A stretch of DNA of 64,000 bases from Tritrichomonas musculus (lineage: Eukaryota > Parabasalia > Tritrichomonadida > Tritrichomonadidae): positions 992,001 through 1,056,000 of the forward strand of contig JAPFFF010000024.1 in assembly GCA_039105265.1 (NCBI GenBank). Reading direction: 5' to 3'. The notes beneath the pieces are model-generated. The model was not told where the DNA came from, did no database searches, and saw only the letters and a list, made by a program, of their open reading frames with translations. Positions 51,717 through 61,689 of the stretch are shown piece after piece. Position 1 is the stretch's first letter, and every line of letters begins with the position of its first letter. Position numbers and translations under genes: made by a program.

Positions 51717-52922
51717 TTAAATTAAAGTCAAAATTTCATCATTCAAAACTCTCTTTTTTGGAATGAAATACAATCCAAAAGGAATGGCCCAAATTGTGAT
51801 ACACATGAATATGATCATAAAATAAGTCTCTTTTATTTTTTCTTTGATATCTGTGTACATTACATTAATCCCAATTGAGCAAAGCATGTTTACAAATGCA
51901 ATAAATGACTGGCCTTCTAAACGGATTTCTTTTGGGAAAAGATCATGAGCGATAAACCAAGGAATTGGTCCTAATCCATGTCCAAAACTTAGCATATAAA
52001 TAAACACGCATAAAGCCAAAACCCAAATAAAATCATCATTTTTTGTACTCATACAAACAATAAACAAAACTTGACTTAGTATTATGCCACAACTTGAAAA
52101 GGCCCACATTTTTCTTCTCCCGATTCCATCCATATTAAAGGCAGCAATCAAAACACTGACTAATTGAGCAGCTGAGACTAAAACTGATTGCATGCTCTCA
52201 TCTATATAAATTCCAGTGTCAGCCAAAATGTCACCAAGGTTGTCAAGATATGGATTGACGCAAAATTGTTGAAAAGCCATTGCAAGCATGCCGATAATAA
52301 GTTTTTTTCTATTTGTTCGATTAAAAAGTGCTTTTAATTTTTCTTTTTTAATTATGTCTGTAGGAACAATCCAAATAAGTCCAGCGGAAACTAAGGTTTC
52401 AATTGCACCAATTATCGCTAAAACATTGAATTTTACATGTGATCCAATGATTGTGAATATAATCATTCCTAAAAGGATGCCAAATTGATTCAAGCATCCA
52501 AGCATGCCTACAATGTCATTGGGTGATATATCTGTCATTAATATTGGCGTAATACTTGCCAAACCACCCATTAAAACGCCTTGTAATGATCTTAATACGA
52601 TTCCAAAAACAAATAACTTTGGTGTAAAGAAGAAATAAAGAAGCCATATTAAACAATTAGCTATATTGAAATAAAATACGGATTTTTTGGAATCAGTCAA
52701 GCGTACTAAAAGACATATTAAAAAGCCTCCAATTGATCCAAATATTGATAAAAAATTGTTGAAATACGTGATATTTTTTGCTTCTTTGTTGAAATCCCAA
52801 TTTGGATATTTGCGTTTAAATTCTTCTATCGGATATCCTCCAAAACAAAGGATGAATCCATACTGAATCGAATTCAACATAAAAATAAGGCCATAACAAG
52901 CAACTTCAGTTGATGTATACAT
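51717..52922 (-). CDS. MFS sugar transporter
   Basis: The 401-residue product has about ten to twelve membrane segments. Sugar-porter signatures are present: FGSIGGFLICLLVRLTDSKK (loop 2-3 with a variant G-x-x-x-D/R motif), LRSLQGVLMGGLASITPILM (R-x-x-x-G-x-x-x-G after TM4), a short central loop (FNRTNRKKLIIGM), FNMDGIGRRKMW (D-x-x-G-R-R/K in loop 8-9), and HGLGPIPWFIAHDLFPKEIR in the TM10 region with P-E-like FPKEIR. It is shorter than the usual 450-500 residues, with short termini. It likely moves hexoses by facilitated diffusion across the plasma membrane. The frame is whole and starts at an ATG. Confidence 0.9.
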   Translation of the reverse strand: MYTSTEVACYGLIFMLNSIQYGFILCFGGYPIEEFKRKYPNWDFNKEAKNITYFNNFLSIFGSIGGFLICLLVRLTDSKKSVFYFNIANCLIWLLYFFFTPKLFVFGIVLRSLQGVLMGGLASITPILMTDISPNDIVGMLGCLNQFGILLGMIIFTIIGSHVKFNVLAIIGAIETLVSAGLIWIVPTDIIKKEKLKALFNRTNRKKLIIGMLAMAFQQFCVNPYLDNLGDILADTGIYIDESMQSVLVSAAQLVSVLIAAFNMDGIGRRKMWAFSSCGIILSQVLFIVCMSTKNDDFIWVLALCVFIYMLSFGHGLGPIPWFIAHDLFPKEIRLEGQSFIAFVNMLCSIGINVMYTDIKEKIKETYFMIIFMCITIWAIPFGLYFIPKKRVLNDEILTLI

Positions 52923-53891
52923 TTTGTTTAGTTAAAATTAAAGCATTTTTCTTTTTATACAATTTTCAATCAATTGAAAATTATGGGTTTTTTTTGAGGT
53001 TTTATCGTTTATCACACAATTGAATAACCTTAACTATTTAATAATCATTAATAAAAAAGATATTATATTAAAAAAATCCTATTGCCATTTGATAGAATTT
53101 TTTACCTAAACGGCCATTTGAATGAACTTATTTGGAGCACATAAACGACCGTTTAAATATTGATGAAAAATTTCGATTTTTTTTTTTTTTTTTTTCCAAT
53201 ATTTAAAAGAATCAAAAATGTATAAGCATATTAATATGATTTTTAATTTATTTATTGAATATTTTATTTAATTATAGTTGAATACTTTTCAATTAACAAT
53301 AATTTATGAAAAATATTATTCCAATTTTAGAATTTCATGAATACGAAATAATAATCTGTAGACATTTTTCAAATAAATATATTTTTAATAATAGCAAATC
53401 TTTTTTTTATTGAAAGATTGAATTATCTATGAAAGTTTATGTAATGACAAAGATATTAAAAAGACTCATATTATTAAAATAACAGAGCTATGTACAATAT
53501 TTGACTATATATTATGTACTGCTACTTAATGTATTATAAATATAAGCTTTTCTATTCAAAAAGTTCGCCTAGTAATCTTATATATCTTGGAATGAAATTA
53601 AAAAACAACAATTAAGATTATAAATATAAACTTATAATATTTTATTAATTATAAAATATTTAGAAAAAATCTTTAAAAAATTCTTCCGTTTTCGTTTCTT
53701 TTCATATTTCTATATTTCAATATCAGTAAAATAATAAAAAAATGATTTATATAATAATTAGAAAAAACATAACGTTTGTTAATTAATTCCAGGATGTTTG
53801 TTTTATTCCAGAATAACCGTTTAAGATGGTTTAATATTTAACCATGCCGATTATCCACTAAAATATCATTCAAAAATAGAAATAAAAACGA
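52923..53891. other. AT-rich intergenic region
   Basis: No gene. A GC-richer patch at 53105-53160 repeats AACGGCCATTTGAA and AACGACCGTTTAAA, an imperfect inverted or direct pair that may be an element trace. Confidence 0.4.
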
Positions 53892-56800
53892 TCAATCATC
53901 CTTTGAAAAAGCATTGTTTCCGAGCCTTTCAACAGACGGAGGAATTGTAAACTGTTTCAATGATTTACATTGTTTGAAAACGCCACTTCCCATTGAACGA
54001 ACAGAAGGAGGGATTGTTATTTTTGACAATGATGAGCAACCATCAAATGCGTTATTTCCAATGGATTTGACGCATGGCGGAATATCTACTTCTGTCAATA
54101 AAATGCATCTTTTGAAAGCGTTGTTTCCAATTGAGGTAGCGCAACGAGGAATTGTTATTTGTGACAACGATATGCAATCACTAAACACGTTGTCTCCAAT
54201 TGATGTCACTGATTGTGGAATTATCACTTCAGACAATGAGGAGCATCCAGCGAAGAGTGAATCTTCAATTCTTTCTATCGATGGAGGAAGCTCGATTCGA
54301 GTTAATGAAGAACACAATTTGAATGCTAATGCACCAATTTCAGTCAATGTTGAAGGAAGAGTTATTTGTGCCAATGATGAACAATTTTGAAATGCAGCTT
54401 TTGCAATTGTAGTTAGTGATGATGGTGCTTCAAATGTTATTCGTTTCAATGCCCTGCAAAATGCATTTTCGCCAATTATTTCTACTGATGAAGGAATCGT
54501 CATCTCTTCAATTAGATTGCATCCATTAAAAGCACTGTTGCCAATAGAAGTCACAAGTGAAGGAATTATTATTTCTTTCAATTGCAAGCATCCAGAGAAT
54601 GCAAAATCTCCAATTTTTCTAACTAAAGAAGGAATTGTTATTTGCGATAATGAAATGCATTTACAAACGCAATAATTGTTGATTGAAGTAAGCTGTGAAA
54701 GAATGTCAACTTGAGACAGTGATGAACAACCAAAAAATGCATATTCGCCAATTTCTGTTATAGAAGAAGGAATTGTTATCTCTGTAAATAATGAACAACC
54801 TCTGAATGCATTTGATCCAATTATCACCACCAAAGAAGGAATTGTTACTTGTGAAAGTGATGAGCCGCCTTCGAATGCATTTGATCCAATTATCGTCACC
54901 AAAGAAGGAATTGTTACTTGTGAAAGTGACGAGCAATTTCTGAACAAATTTGACTCAATTGTTGTCACTGAAGAAGGAATTGTTACTTGTGTAAGTGATG
55001 AACAATCTGAAAATGCATTCAACGCAATTATATTTAATGTTTGTGGTAAAAGAAATTGAGTGAGTGATGAACAACAAGCGAAAGATGATTCACCAATTGT
55101 TTTAATTGAATAAGGTGTATCAAATGATATTTTTCTTAATGATGAACATCCATTAAAAGCATTTTTTTGTATAAGTTCAACTGAAGAAGGAATATTCATT
55201 TGTTTCAATGATTTACATTCTTTGAATGTATCTTCTTCAATTACTGTTATTTGTGATTGAATTATTACTTGTTCAAGTGATGAACAATCAGTGAATGCCC
55301 TGGATTTAATCTCCATTACAGAAGAAGGAATGGTTAATTTGGTAAGTTTTTTGCATCCATTAAAAGCACTTGATTCAATTGATGTTACTGATGGAGGAGT
55401 TGTTATTTTATTTAATGACGTGCAATTATTAAAAGTAAAGAGTTTAATTGCAGCTATATTTGAAGGCTCATCAATTGTTACTTCAGCTAATGAAGTACAA
55501 TCGCAGAATGCATGAATACCAATCGACTTCACAGAAGATTGAATTGTAATTTCCTCTAGATGTTGAACATTTGCAAAAAGAGTTATTTCCAATTGACGAA
55601 ACAGAAAAAGGCGCTTCAAATATCAAATGTTTTAATGATGAGCAATTACGAAAAGCATTGTCTCCAAATGAAACAGCAGAAGATGATGATTCAAACATTT
55701 CTTTTTCTAATGATATACAACCACGAAAAGAATTGCATCCAATTGAAAATGATGAAGAAATAAATGATGAAGAAGCTTCAAATATTATTTGAGTCAATGA
55801 AGAACAATCAGCAAAAGCAAAGTCACCAATTTTCGTTACAGACAGAGGAATTGATATTTGAATCAATGATTTGCATTCATCAAAAGCTAAGTCACCAATT
55901 GTAGTTAATGATGAAGGTCCTTCGAATGTTACTTGCGTTAATGATGAGCATCGCCGGAAAGAATCTTTTTCAATTGTTATTTGCTTTAAAGATCTGCATC
56001 CATTAAAAGCTTTGGAACATATTTTTTGAACTGACGAAGATAAAATGATCTTTTCAAGTGATGAACAATTAGCAAAGGCATATTCGTCAATTAATGTTAC
56101 AGAAGAGGGTAAAGATATTTCTGTTAAAGATATGCATTTGTCAAATAAAGAGTTTGGAAAGCATGTGATATTACCTAAAATCTTAAGAGATTTGATACCT
56201 AAGAATATATTTTTACCAAATAAAGGAAATGAATTGATTGTTAATTCAGATAATGAAATGCATCCATTAAAAGCATTGTCGCCAATTGAGTTCACCGATG
56301 AAGGGATTGATATTTTAGTCAATAATTGGCATTCATTAAATGCGCATTTTCCAATTGAAGTTACAGATGAACGAATTTCTATTACTTTCAATAATTTGCA
56401 TTTTTTTAATGCATAGTCATCAATAGAAGTCACTTCTGAAGGAATTGAAAATTTATTCAATGATTGGCAGCCAAAGAAAGCGCTGCTTTTAATCATTGAA
56501 ACAGACGCAGGAATATCTATTTCTTTCAATGATATGCATTTGTAAAATGCAAATTCATCAATCAATGTGACTGACGGAGGAATTGATATTTTAGTCAACG
56601 ATTGGCATTTGCTAAAAGTGCTTTTATTTATTATTGGTACAGATGGTGGAATTGTAAATTGTACCAATGATTTGCACTCATCAAATGCGTTCTTTCCGAT
56701 ATATGTTACTGATGATGGAATTTCAATTTCCGAGAGCAATGGAGAACAATTAAATGCATAATCGTCAATGAACCTTAATGAGCTAGGTTCATTAAAACGT

Positions 56801-57012
56801 TCTTGCTGCAATTGTGGACAATTTTGAAATGCCGATTCAATGGACTCAACAGAGCAAGGAATTGTGATTTGAGTAATGTTCCAACAATCGCTGAATGATT
56901 TTAAGCCTATGCAGATTACACTAGAAGGAATTGAAACAGAAATTAATGAACTGTTATTGTAGAACATTTTATCAAAAATTTTTTTCAAATTTCCTGTAAT
57001 TTTTAGTGACAT
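53892..57012 (-). pseudogene. Giant BspA-type LRR gene with one frameshift
   Basis: Two frames overlap end to end: 57012-55483 (509 codons from MSLKITGNLKKIFDKMFYNN) and 55619-53892 (575 codons). In the overlap near 55560-55580 the first reads FCKCSTSRGNYN and the second FANVQHLEEITIQSS; the family pattern needs C-x-C-S-x-L-E-E-I-T-I, so one small indel has shifted the frame. Together they would be about 1040 residues with some 40 LRR_5 units. No signal peptide or membrane segment is seen. Two near-identical adjacent units at about 54800-54930 show recent duplication. It could be a pseudogene, or a sequence error in a working gene. Confidence 0.75.
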
Positions 57013-57529
57013 AACGCCTTGAAATATATTATTGATATCAGAGATAAAATTTTAAAGCAAAAATATTGAGTTTGATCGTTTAAAATTAATTTTCTAACCG
57101 CCGAAAATTGAATCATTCCGTTTATTAATTCAACTTTTTGAATTCATTTATCAAGCTAAACTTTATCTTTGATGTTATGTTCAAACAAAATATACCATTT
57201 TATTGAGCATTAAAAGAAGAAATCGTCAAAAAAAATGTCGCTTTTGTCTTTCTATTGTCATTGTATCTGTATTATTTTGTGAGCTAATTTGGCCTAATTT
57301 TGATTAAAACAGCTCTGGGTAATTACTATTTCTTATTCAGTTAGTGTATTATAAAAAATGGAATCTCAACTATACTTTAATGATATGCAAAGCATTCAAT
57401 GTCAAATCTTAAATTGTGTATTGATAATCGATCTTTTATTTTTATTCATTATTGATATCAGAGATAAAATTTTTGATTTGATATTGATATCAAAAAAAAG
57501 GATCAATTATCGATATCGAAAATCGAGAC
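57013..57529. other. AT-rich spacer
   Basis: GATATCAGAGATAAAATTTT occurs twice (57034-57053 and 57454-57473), a short direct repeat. No gene is seen. Confidence 0.5.
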
Positions 57530-58278
57530 TTAAGGTACAATTCTCATACGTTAAATATTGAGAAAGAGAACGTTAAAATTTTGTGAAAGTGCACCTCTCA
57601 GAAAAAGTTTATTTTTGAATGAGTGTCAGATTTAAAAAATAAAGTTTATTTTTTATATTAAATTCTTCAAATGTATAATTTTTAAAAAAATATTTTTTAT
57701 ATAACATGTCTTTTCTTTTTCTTAAAGTGTCAAAAAGTTTTGCAGTTACTAAACGTATGAGAATCAGGGTTGGCCAACGTTGACGTTAAATTCGTTGAAA
57801 CAAATATTATCTCGTTGAATTGAATGTCAACGACAACGACGTTGAGGCCGTTGATTAAAACCGTTTCAATTTGGTCATAACGAGAGGTCAACATTGAAAT
57901 AACATTGAATCAACGCATTATTTCAACATTGAACCTACAGAAAAAATTGAGAGAAAACTTTTTCTGCAGAAAACTGAAAAAAATTCAATGCAAAATTTTA
58001 AAATCTTTAAATACTTTTATTTTAATGATTATCACCTTTAGTAACGATATAAATATTAAATGTATAAATAAATTTGAAAATGGTAAATTAAAGTTAATTC
58101 AACGACGATATAAATAAAAAAGTGCTCTTTTTTTGGACGATTAAATTCAACGAAAGTTTTTTCGTTGATCGTTGACGTTGAATTAACGAAGTCAACGTTG
58201 ACAACGAGCCTCTAAAAAAGTGTCATCGTTGATCAATTTTTTCAACGTTGACCATCCCTGATGAGAATTGTACCTTAA
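57530..58278. mobile_element. TTAA-bounded MITE, copy 1, split by another element
   Basis: The ends are TTAAGGTACAATTCTCATAC and its inverse (GTATGAGAATTGTACCTTAA), giving a TIR of about 23 bp bounded by TTAA. The internal sequence matches copy 2 at 61210-61455 closely over about 230 bp. It is interrupted near its right end by the 496-bp element at 57765-58260. It encodes nothing and would depend on a transposase elsewhere; TTAA borders recall piggyBac-type target choice (inference). Confidence 0.85.
57765..58260. mobile_element. Non-autonomous hAT-like element nested in the TTAA MITE
   Basis: It begins CAGGGTTGGCCAACGTTGAC and ends with the inverse of CAGGGATGGTCAACGTTGA. An exact 8-bp duplication ATGAGAAT flanks it (57757-57764 and 58261-58268), which is part of the host MITE's TIR. 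C-A-G-G-G ends and 8-bp duplications are hallmarks of the hAT superfamily. The interior is rich in CAACG/CGTTG strings near both ends, possible transposase-binding sites. No transposase frame is present. Confidence 0.88.
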
Positions 58279-58714
58279 CAAGCCAATTATTTATTGTAGT
58301 CAAAATAAACTGAAAATTGAGAGCTTTCTTTTGAAAATAATATAAAATAGGCTAATTTGTATCATAAATAAGTTTATTCAATTTAATGTAAAGAAATCCA
58401 ATTATTATGATGTATGCGGGTCCTAAATCATCAGGTGAACCTATAAAGCTAAAATGTAGTTTTGGTTGTATTTAAATGAGATTGATTAAATTCAAATTTT
58501 CAATCCATTAAGCTTTGATTATATTCCAAAAATTGGATTCATATCTTGGTTAAATTAATCTTCAATTCTTTTAGAAAGAATTACAAATGATTTATATTGA
58601 AAATTCGGAAAATTCTAATGGTAATTCTTTTGCTCAAAAGTATTTCTTATATATCTTAATCAAGTAATACTATTCGTGATATTTTTTGAATTTTTATGAA
58701 TTATTTGATATTTT

Positions 58715-59243
58715 CTAGGCTTTTGTATCCAGTGAACTGAGTGTCCATTTTCGACTTTTTGTAAAAAGCTATCACTTTTTGTGGACAAAAAACTGCTTTT
58801 TTATTTAGTATTTTATTCAAAGATTTGTGTTGAAGTATCCAAAAAAATTTTTATTGGATACTTTATTTTTACTTTAATAAACTCATTAATATCAAAAAAA
58901 AAAAGCAATAATAAATGTATTAAACACATACTATTCTTAATTTTTAAAAAACCTCTCAAATATGAATTATAAACTTTTCAAATTCACTAAGAATGATTTT
59001 GACCAAGAAGATCAACATTTGAAATAAAAAATAAAATTCAATGTAAATTTGGAGCGATATAATTGGTCAAACGAAATATATATTCAAAATAATCAATGAA
59101 AATTGAAAGGTGTATCCAAGATTGAATTAAAGTGTCCATTTTGACTATTTTGGATCCTCAAATTCTCTCAAAAAATAACGAACAAAAATGAATATCCATT
59201 GGATACTTTTTGAATACAAACTCGTTTGGACACAAAAGCCTAG
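58715..59243. mobile_element. Second short TIR element with 8-bp duplications
   Basis: Ends CTAGGCTTTTGTATCCA and (inverse of the right end) CTAGGCTTTTGTGTCCA form a TIR of about 17 bp. The 8 bases GATATTTT lie on both sides (58707-58714 and 59244-59251). Subterminal GTGTCCATTTT and TGGATACTT strings recur inside. At 529 bp without a coding region it is non-autonomous; the 8-bp duplication suggests hAT. It ends about 160 bp before the lipase gene. Confidence 0.8.
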
Positions 59244-59391
59244 GATATTTTTTCATCTATTTAAATTATGATTTGTTTAAAATCATAATAGAAAAAAATG
59301 AAAAATTCAATTTAATTTTTTTTCTATAATATCTGAAATTTAAACATCTTCTTTAACAAAAATTCAATGAATTTGAGATAAAAATTTCCGA

Positions 59392-59397
59392 TCATTT
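59392..59397 (+). promoter_or_regulatory. Initiator-like TCATTT
   Basis: TCATTTATTA lies 15 nt before the ATG at 59407 and fits the trichomonad Inr TCA-Y-T-W. Confidence 0.4.
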
Positions 59398-59406
59398 ATT
59401 AAGAAA

Positions 59407-60915
59407 ATGAAGAAGATGTCTCATAGTCAATCGACACGAGTCGATAAGGCAGATGATGATGATGATATTGATTCTGGAAATCAAAAGATAGTTAAACGCT
59501 CAAGTTCATTTTTTTTTGATCCAACAACCAAAGTTAGTACGCCATTACCAGATCTCATTTGGAAGATGGCATTTCATCGTCTCCCAAAATCTCCCCAGTT
59601 AGCTGCTACAACTTTAAGTAATGATCAAGTTATTGATCTTCTTCATTGTGGCTTATTATCTAATGCAGTTTACTATAAAAGTAGCAAAAGGCATCTACCA
59701 CCGAATCTTTCCAATATAGTTTACGAATGTACAGTATCAGATTATTACAGAGTGCCATATTTTGTCATAAATAGCGACGAATTAAATACCATATTTATTG
59801 CTTTTCGAGGATCAGCCTGTTTAGAAGATTGGCATGTTGATTTCTTAGCAGCTGCAATTCAATTTGAGCGTGGACATGTCCACGAAGGCGTCTATTTTAC
59901 TGCATTAAACATTTTCAACGATTTTAAAGAACAAATTCGAGATTTAGCGAAAAAGAGAAACAACAGGCCAATTATAATTACTGGGCACTCTTTAGGTGGT
60001 GCTGTTGCAGGTATGATGTCCATTCTTTTCAAACAAGAAATGCCCACATTAAATGTAAGAGCTATTTGTTTAGCCCCAGTTGCATGTTTATCCCCTGAAA
60101 TATGGGAGATAAGTTCCTCTTACATACGAAGTTATATAAATTACGGGGATTTAGTTCCATTTATTTCATATTATAATACATATTATCTCCCCGAAAATTC
60201 ACTTCCGAAACTAACACATGATCAACTTGTCAACTGGTGTCTTAAAAAGATTAACAAGCACTCAAAACGACCCGAATTTCGACTTCTTGTAGATACATAT
60301 ACGCAACCAGTTACAGTTCCATATAAATTGGTTCCTCCAGGCATTTCTTGCCTAATTCGGATAGTTGATAAAAAGGCAGCTAAAGTGGAAATTCAATCCA
60401 TTGATGATCAGTTTTCATATTTTGGCCAATTTGTCAAAAATTTGAGTGCTTTGAAACACCCAATAAAATTCTATAAGCATTCAATTATTCGCTTTTTCTG
60501 TGACTTCTTCAACCAGGACGAAGAACTCATAAATTACTACAGCTTGGCTAAGAAGAAGAAATCAATTCGGATTCCTCTTCCATTCCGCCGTCGCAAGCAC
60601 AGAAAGCACAACCATCCCAAGAAGGAAGAGAAGGACGACAACGACAAGGAAAGCAGCAACGAAAGCGTCGAGAAAAACGGCAGCAGCGTTGATGACAGCG
60701 ACAACAAACAGAGCAAAAACAGCAGCAGCACTGACAACGACAACGATAGCAAGCAAGATGAAAACGAAGAGGACGAGAATGAAGATGGACAAAGAAGCAG
60801 CAGCAGTGAAGAGGATGACGATGATGAAGAAGACGAAGATGATGATGAAAATAATGAGAATTATAATGATGTTGATGATAATGAAGGTGATGAAAAATAT
60901 TATAAGTATGAATAA
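59407..60915 (+). CDS. Class 3 lipase (alpha/beta hydrolase), diacylglycerol-lipase-like
   Basis: The product has 502 residues. Residues about 75-360 are a lipase class 3 domain: FIAFRGSACLEDWHVDFLAA (oxyanion strand, 131-150), VHEGVYFTALNIF, ITGHSLGGAVAGMMSILF with nucleophile S195, NYGDLVPFIS with candidate Asp248, and FYKHSIIRFF with candidate His358. This order fits sn-1-specific diacylglycerol lipases, though no membrane segments precede the domain. The last 130 residues are a basic stretch (RRRKHRKHNHPKKEEK) followed by a long acidic Ser/Asn/Asp/Glu tail with GC-richer codons. No signal peptide is seen. It probably acts on glycerolipids at a cytosolic membrane face. Confidence 0.9.
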   Translation: MKKMSHSQSTRVDKADDDDDIDSGNQKIVKRSSSFFFDPTTKVSTPLPDLIWKMAFHRLPKSPQLAATTLSNDQVIDLLHCGLLSNAVYYKSSKRHLPPNLSNIVYECTVSDYYRVPYFVINSDELNTIFIAFRGSACLEDWHVDFLAAAIQFERGHVHEGVYFTALNIFNDFKEQIRDLAKKRNNRPIIITGHSLGGAVAGMMSILFKQEMPTLNVRAICLAPVACLSPEIWEISSSYIRSYINYGDLVPFISYYNTYYLPENSLPKLTHDQLVNWCLKKINKHSKRPEFRLLVDTYTQPVTVPYKLVPPGISCLIRIVDKKAAKVEIQSIDDQFSYFGQFVKNLSALKHPIKFYKHSIIRFFCDFFNQDEELINYYSLAKKKKSIRIPLPFRRRKHRKHNHPKKEEKDDNDKESSNESVEKNGSSVDDSDNKQSKNSSSTDNDNDSKQDENEEDENEDGQRSSSSEEDDDDEEDEDDDENNENYNDVDDNEGDEKYYKYE

Positions 60916-61209
60916 AAGTAGTGGTATTAATATTTATTTATATGTTTAAAAAAATAAAAATATAATAAACGAAAAATATATAGTCAGAAGTACGATAGAA
61001 ACTTTTTCAGAGAATAAACTATTCAAAAAGAGATCATTTAGTTCAGTGAGTTTAATATGATTTTTATCTTTTTGATTAAAAAGTAAAATTAGTTTTATGT
61101 TCTTCTTTATTTTGTTTCATTGAAGCTTGCGATAGCAAAAAAATTTTTAATGACTTAAAAAAAATATGGTTAGCTGTGAATCAAAAATTCATTTTCTTTA
61201 TCTTATGTT
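60916..61209. other. Spacer after the lipase gene
   Basis: AT-rich, with AATAAA-like strings near 60950; no gene. Confidence 0.5.
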
Positions 61210-61455
61210 TTAAGGTACAATTCTCATACGTTAAATATTGAGAAAGAGAACGTTAAAATTTTGTGAAAGTGCACCTCTCAGAAAAAGTTTATTTTTGAAT
61301 GAGTGTCAGATTTAAAATTCTGAGCTTTATTTTTTATATTAAATTTTTCAAATATATAATTTTTTAAAAAATATTTTTTATATAACATGTCTTTTCTTTT
61401 TCTTAAAGTGTCAAAAAGTTTTGCAGTTACTAAACGTATGAGAATTGTACCTTAA
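61210..61455. mobile_element. TTAA-bounded MITE, copy 2, uninterrupted
   Basis: The 246-bp copy starts TTAAGGTACAATTCTCATAC and ends with its inverse; TTAA occurs at both borders. It matches the element at 57530-58278 (without its insert) with only a few differences, so both inserted fairly recently. It has no coding capacity and lies between the lipase and coiled-coil genes. Confidence 0.88.
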
Positions 61456-61689
61456 TGTTGAATAATTTTTTCATTTTCAATTATATATTTATTCCAAGAA
61501 TATTCATTTTTTCCTTTTATCAATTCAAAGACAAAAACAAAAAATACAAAATTTGGAAATCTATTATTGGCAAGTGTACCAAATTATCAAACTATACTCT
61601 TTGAGGGCATAAATATAAATTCGTATTAATTTTAATATTCATCCAAATCTGTGCCCATTATTGCATTTAATTTTATTTATTGATGAACA

